This document shows, in pieces, positions 61,678 to 64,000 of a stretch of 64,000 nt of DNA. Source of the DNA: Myxococcales bacterium 68-20 (GTDB taxonomy: Bacteria > Myxococcota_A > Polyangia > Polyangiales > Polyangiaceae); assembly GCA_001899635.1 (NCBI GenBank), contig MKVQ01000009.1, forward strand, positions 1 to 64,000. The letters run 5' to 3'. Both the position numbers and the translations under genes were made by a program. The notes beneath the pieces were generated by a model. That model was not told the DNA's origin. It worked only from the letters and a program-made list of their open reading frames with translations, and did no database searches. Positions within the stretch are counted from its first letter, which is position 1. Each line of letters starts with the position of its first letter.

Positions 61678-62676
61678 TCACATGACGAGCACGGCAGAGC
61701 CCTCGACCTTCCCTTCGCGGAGGCGCACGAGGGCTTCGTTCGCAGCTTCGAGTGGGTGCTGCTCGAAGCGCGTCCGCAGAGGGATCCGGTCGCTCAACCC
61801 CAAGAGCTCGGTCGCGTCCTTGCGCGTGTAGTTGGAGACGCTGACGAGGTTTCGCTCCCACCAGAGGAGGTCGTACGAAAAGCTCGGGACACGGTCGAGG
61901 TGGATCGCGTTGATCGCGACGGTCCCGCCCCGTGCCGCAGCGCGCAGCGCGGCGATCACGACGTCACCGGCAGGCGCGAACGTGACCGTCGCGTCGAGCG
62001 GCTCGGGAGGAGGGTCGTCGTAGCCACCGGCCCAGACGGCGCCCATCGCTCGCGCCCGAGCTTGCTCTTCGATCGAGCGCGTCGCGACGAACACGCGACA
62101 GTTCCAGTAGCGCGCGACCTGGAGCGCGAGCAGGGCCGACGCTCCGAAGCCGTAGAGCCCGACGCGCATCCCCGGCCTCACACCGGCGCGACCGAGCGAA
62201 CGAAAGCCGATGACCCCACCGCAGAGCAGCGGCGCTGCCGACGCGGCATCATCGAAGCCCGCCGGCACGGGGAACGCGAACGATGCGTTCACGATCGCCC
62301 GCGTGGCGTAGCCGCCGTCGATGTCCCAGCCGGTGAAGCGGGCCTGCTCGCAGAGGTTCTCCTTCCCCGCGACGCACTGGATGCACACCCCACATGCAGA
62401 GCCGAGCCAGCCCGCCGCCGCGCGATCCCCCACCGACCAGCTCGAGACGCGAGCCCCGACCGCGACCACCTCTCCGACGATCTGGTGGCCGGGCACGATG
62501 GGAAGGCGGCGCGCGGGCAGGTCGCCCTCGGCGAGCTGGAGGTCCGTCCGGCAGACGGCGCAAGCTCGGACGGCGATCGCGATCTCGTCCTCGCCCGGTA
62601 CGGGATCGGGCACCTCCTCGAGGCTCAGCGGCGCCTCCTCGGCGCGCCTCGGTGCACGGAGGATCATCCGCTTCAT
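61678..62676 (-). CDS. Zinc-binding alcohol dehydrogenase family protein
   Basis: 332 residues, MDR family. Catalytic zinc ligands: C-R-T-D in VRACAVCRTDLQLAEG, GHQIVGEVV; structural zinc: ACGVCIQCVAGKENLC. The dinucleotide fold is VGLYGFGASALLALQVARYW, with GFGASA instead of GxGxxG. It oxidises alcohols or reduces aldehydes with NAD(P). ATG 62676 (MKRMILRAP) is preferred; a longer frame from 62802 adds non-homologous residues. Confidence 0.9.
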   Translation of the reverse strand: MKRMILRAPRRAEEAPLSLEEVPDPVPGEDEIAIAVRACAVCRTDLQLAEGDLPARRLPIVPGHQIVGEVVAVGARVSSWSVGDRAAAGWLGSACGVCIQCVAGKENLCEQARFTGWDIDGGYATRAIVNASFAFPVPAGFDDAASAAPLLCGGVIGFRSLGRAGVRPGMRVGLYGFGASALLALQVARYWNCRVFVATRSIEEQARARAMGAVWAGGYDDPPPEPLDATVTFAPAGDVVIAALRAAARGGTVAINAIHLDRVPSFSYDLLWWERNLVSVSNYTRKDATELLGLSDRIPLRTRFEQHPLEAANEALVRLREGKVEGSAVLVM

Positions 62677-62785
62677 GACGACCGACGGCTGCACGCGACG
62701 TTCCGCGCTCGGAAGAGCTGCACCGCCGCCGCAGCAGGCACGCGTGCTGCTTCTTCGCATCGAGTGAGAAGGAGGTGATGAAGCA

Positions 62786-62974
62786 ATGACTGGCCCACGC
62801 AAGCCGAGGCCGAAGTTCCTTGGGTCGGGCGAGGAACATTCGATCGAACACGCGGAAGAGACGGAGAACGCGGTTCACGAGGACGAGCTCGTCGGTACCT
62901 GCGCACACGGCGCGTCCCCGGATCTCCGGGCAGAGGAACCCTTCGGCGAAACGCGAGGCTCGACCGAGACGTGA
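62786..62974 (+). CDS. Small hydrophilic ORF with a near-perfect Shine-Dalgarno
   Basis: 62 residues, acidic C-terminal half (SIEHAEETENAVHEDELVG). AAGGAGGTGAT at 62769-62779 is a full complement of the 16S rRNA 3' end, 7 bases before the ATG, the strongest ribosome site in the window. No family is recognised. It is divergent from the alcohol dehydrogenase gene and ends 54 bases before the next stop. Likely translated, but not certain. Confidence 0.5.
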   Translation: MTGPRKPRPKFLGSGEEHSIEHAEETENAVHEDELVGTCAHGASPDLRAEEPFGETRGSTET

Positions 62975-63027
62975 GGCTCGGTCACTCGTCCATGTGCACG
63001 ACGCTGCCCAGCTGAGCCGAGGTCGCG

Positions 63028-64000
63028 CTACCCGACGAGACCTCGCGGCCAGGTGGCGATCTCGCGCTTCGCCTGCGCGAGCGCGTCGTCCGCCGTGCCC
63101 GACGTGTCGACGCGGATGTGCTCCGCCGGCGCGAGCTCGACGATCGGCTCGTAGCCGGCGGCGAAGGCGTCGAGGATCTCGGGGGTCGCGTCCGAGACGT
63201 GGGCCCTGCCCTGACGTGCCTCGAGCCTCGCACGGCACACCTCCATCGGAGCCGTACACTCGAGCAAGCGGAACGGAACGCCGTGCGCCTGCGCGATCTC
63301 CCGCGCCGCGGCGCGGGCCGCGGCCGTGCGAAAGGACGCGTCGATGATCACTGGCCGACCGGACGCGAGCACGAGCCCCGCACGTCGCAGCACCTCGGCG
63401 TAGACGCGCGTGCTGAACGCTTGGTCGTACGCGCCCTGCCACGCGCCGGCGGCCGCGGGTGCGGTCGGGGCGACGCCGATCATGTGCTTGCGCGTTCGAT
63501 CCGCGTCGACCACCGGCGCGCTCAGCTCCTCGCCGAGACGCTCGGCAAGGGTGCTCTTTCCCGACGCGATGCCTCCGGCCACGGCGACGACCACCGGCTC
63601 CAGCACCGACCGCCGACGCGCAGCCTCTGCGAGGAGCAGATACCGCCGCGCCTCCGCTCGTGCGGCCTCGGCAACGTGCTCCGGGGCCCCAGGGCTCGTC
63701 GCCGTCGACGCCGCGATCTTCGCGCGTACGCAGGCGCGGTAGCTCTCGTAGAAATCGAGCACGCGATAGAGGTCGAAGTCGTTCGCCGCGCGTGCATACA
63801 TCGCGACGAAGCGCTCGGCGAGGTCGACTCGCCCGAGCCGTGCGAGGTCCATCGCGAGGAACGAAACGTCGGCGCAGACGTCGGCGAAGCGATAGCGATC
63901 GTCGAACTCGATCCCGTCGATCACCTCGAAGTCGCTCGCGTGGAAGAACACGTGCTCGAGCCTGAGATCGCCGTGTCCGTCGCGAACGGCTCCAGCGAGC
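63028..64000 (-). CDS. Phosphotransferase - P-loop kinase fusion (5' end missing)
   Basis: The gene runs past the window end, so the N-terminus is absent. The visible part starts with VRDGHGDLRLEH, the Brenner-type catalytic loop of aminoglycoside phosphotransferases, then IDGIEFDDRYRFADVCADVSFLAMDLARLG. A P-loop kinase follows: VVVAVAGGIASGKSTLAERLGEEL near residue 150 of the visible part, with RPVIIDASFRTAAARAAAREIAQ. This two-domain layout is known as a bifunctional aminoglycoside phosphotransferase/ATP-binding protein; substrate unknown. Confidence 0.87.
   Translation of the reverse strand, partial: LAGAVRDGHGDLRLEHVFFHASDFEVIDGIEFDDRYRFADVCADVSFLAMDLARLGRVDLAERFVAMYARAANDFDLYRVLDFYESYRACVRAKIAASTATSPGAPEHVAEAARAEARRYLLLAEAARRRSVLEPVVVAVAGGIASGKSTLAERLGEELSAPVVDADRTRKHMIGVAPTAPAAAGAWQGAYDQAFSTRVYAEVLRRAGLVLASGRPVIIDASFRTAAARAAAREIAQAHGVPFRLLECTAPMEVCRARLEARQGRAHVSDATPEILDAFAAGYEPIVELAPAEHIRVDTSGTADDALAQAKREIATWPRGLVG

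Overview
The window is about 67% GC, gene dense, and looks like a chromosomal segment of a predatory or soil deltaproteobacterium-type organism, most plausibly a myxobacterium of the Polyangiales. This is inferred from gene style: a transmembrane Hanks-type Ser/Thr kinase, many lipoproteins with Asp/Gly/Ser-rich linkers, IgGFc-binding-type lipoproteins, a stressosome and large multiheme cytochromes. No rRNA, tRNA or other taxonomic marker was seen.

Layout. 1-2.2 kb: an IS110-type transposase with a structured upstream leader, and a decayed RiPP-like leader peptide. 2.2-7.1 kb: two tandem SDR oxidoreductases divergent from a large winged-helix/ATPase/TPR regulator. 7.1-8.5 kb: hairpin repeats, a SnoaL-like protein and a decayed relative. 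8.5-14.3 kb: a four-gene operon joining a POTRA-less Omp85-like barrel, a lipoprotein with an atypical kinase signature, a membrane Ser/Thr kinase and a metallophosphoesterase. 14.3-20.2 kb: AraC regulator/GST divergon, MFS transporter and a cobalamin-binding-type protein. 20.2-22.6 kb: an MbnH/MbnP pair (di-heme enzyme plus four-Cys metal protein). 22.7-31.9 kb: mixed housekeeping and envelope genes, with ArsC-like, ArsB-like, CBS and CFA-synthase-like proteins and a metzincin-type lipoprotein.

31.9-40.1 kb: an electron-transfer island with about 63 predicted heme sites in five proteins: two divergent lipoprotein cytochromes (one with a collagen-like stalk), a 27-heme membrane-anchored cytochrome, a 13-heme lipoprotein and an outer-membrane barrel in one translationally coupled operon, and divergently a NapC/NrfH-type quinol dehydrogenase. 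Together they look like a route from the quinol pool to the outer membrane.

40.1-49 kb: an oxygen/NO and general stress island: globin-RsbR, RsbS, RsbT and an ATPase-PP2C fusion (a stressosome operon), a divergent histidine kinase, two hemerythrin-like proteins, NnrS, three universal stress proteins and a CBS protein. Sigma-54-type -24/-12 elements lie in front of several of them. 49-59.5 kb: IgGFc-binding-type lipoproteins and an ECF sigma factor operon. 59.5-64 kb: KefB/C-type antiporter, zinc alcohol dehydrogenase, a small ORF with a near-perfect Shine-Dalgarno, and a phosphotransferase/P-loop kinase cut by the window end.
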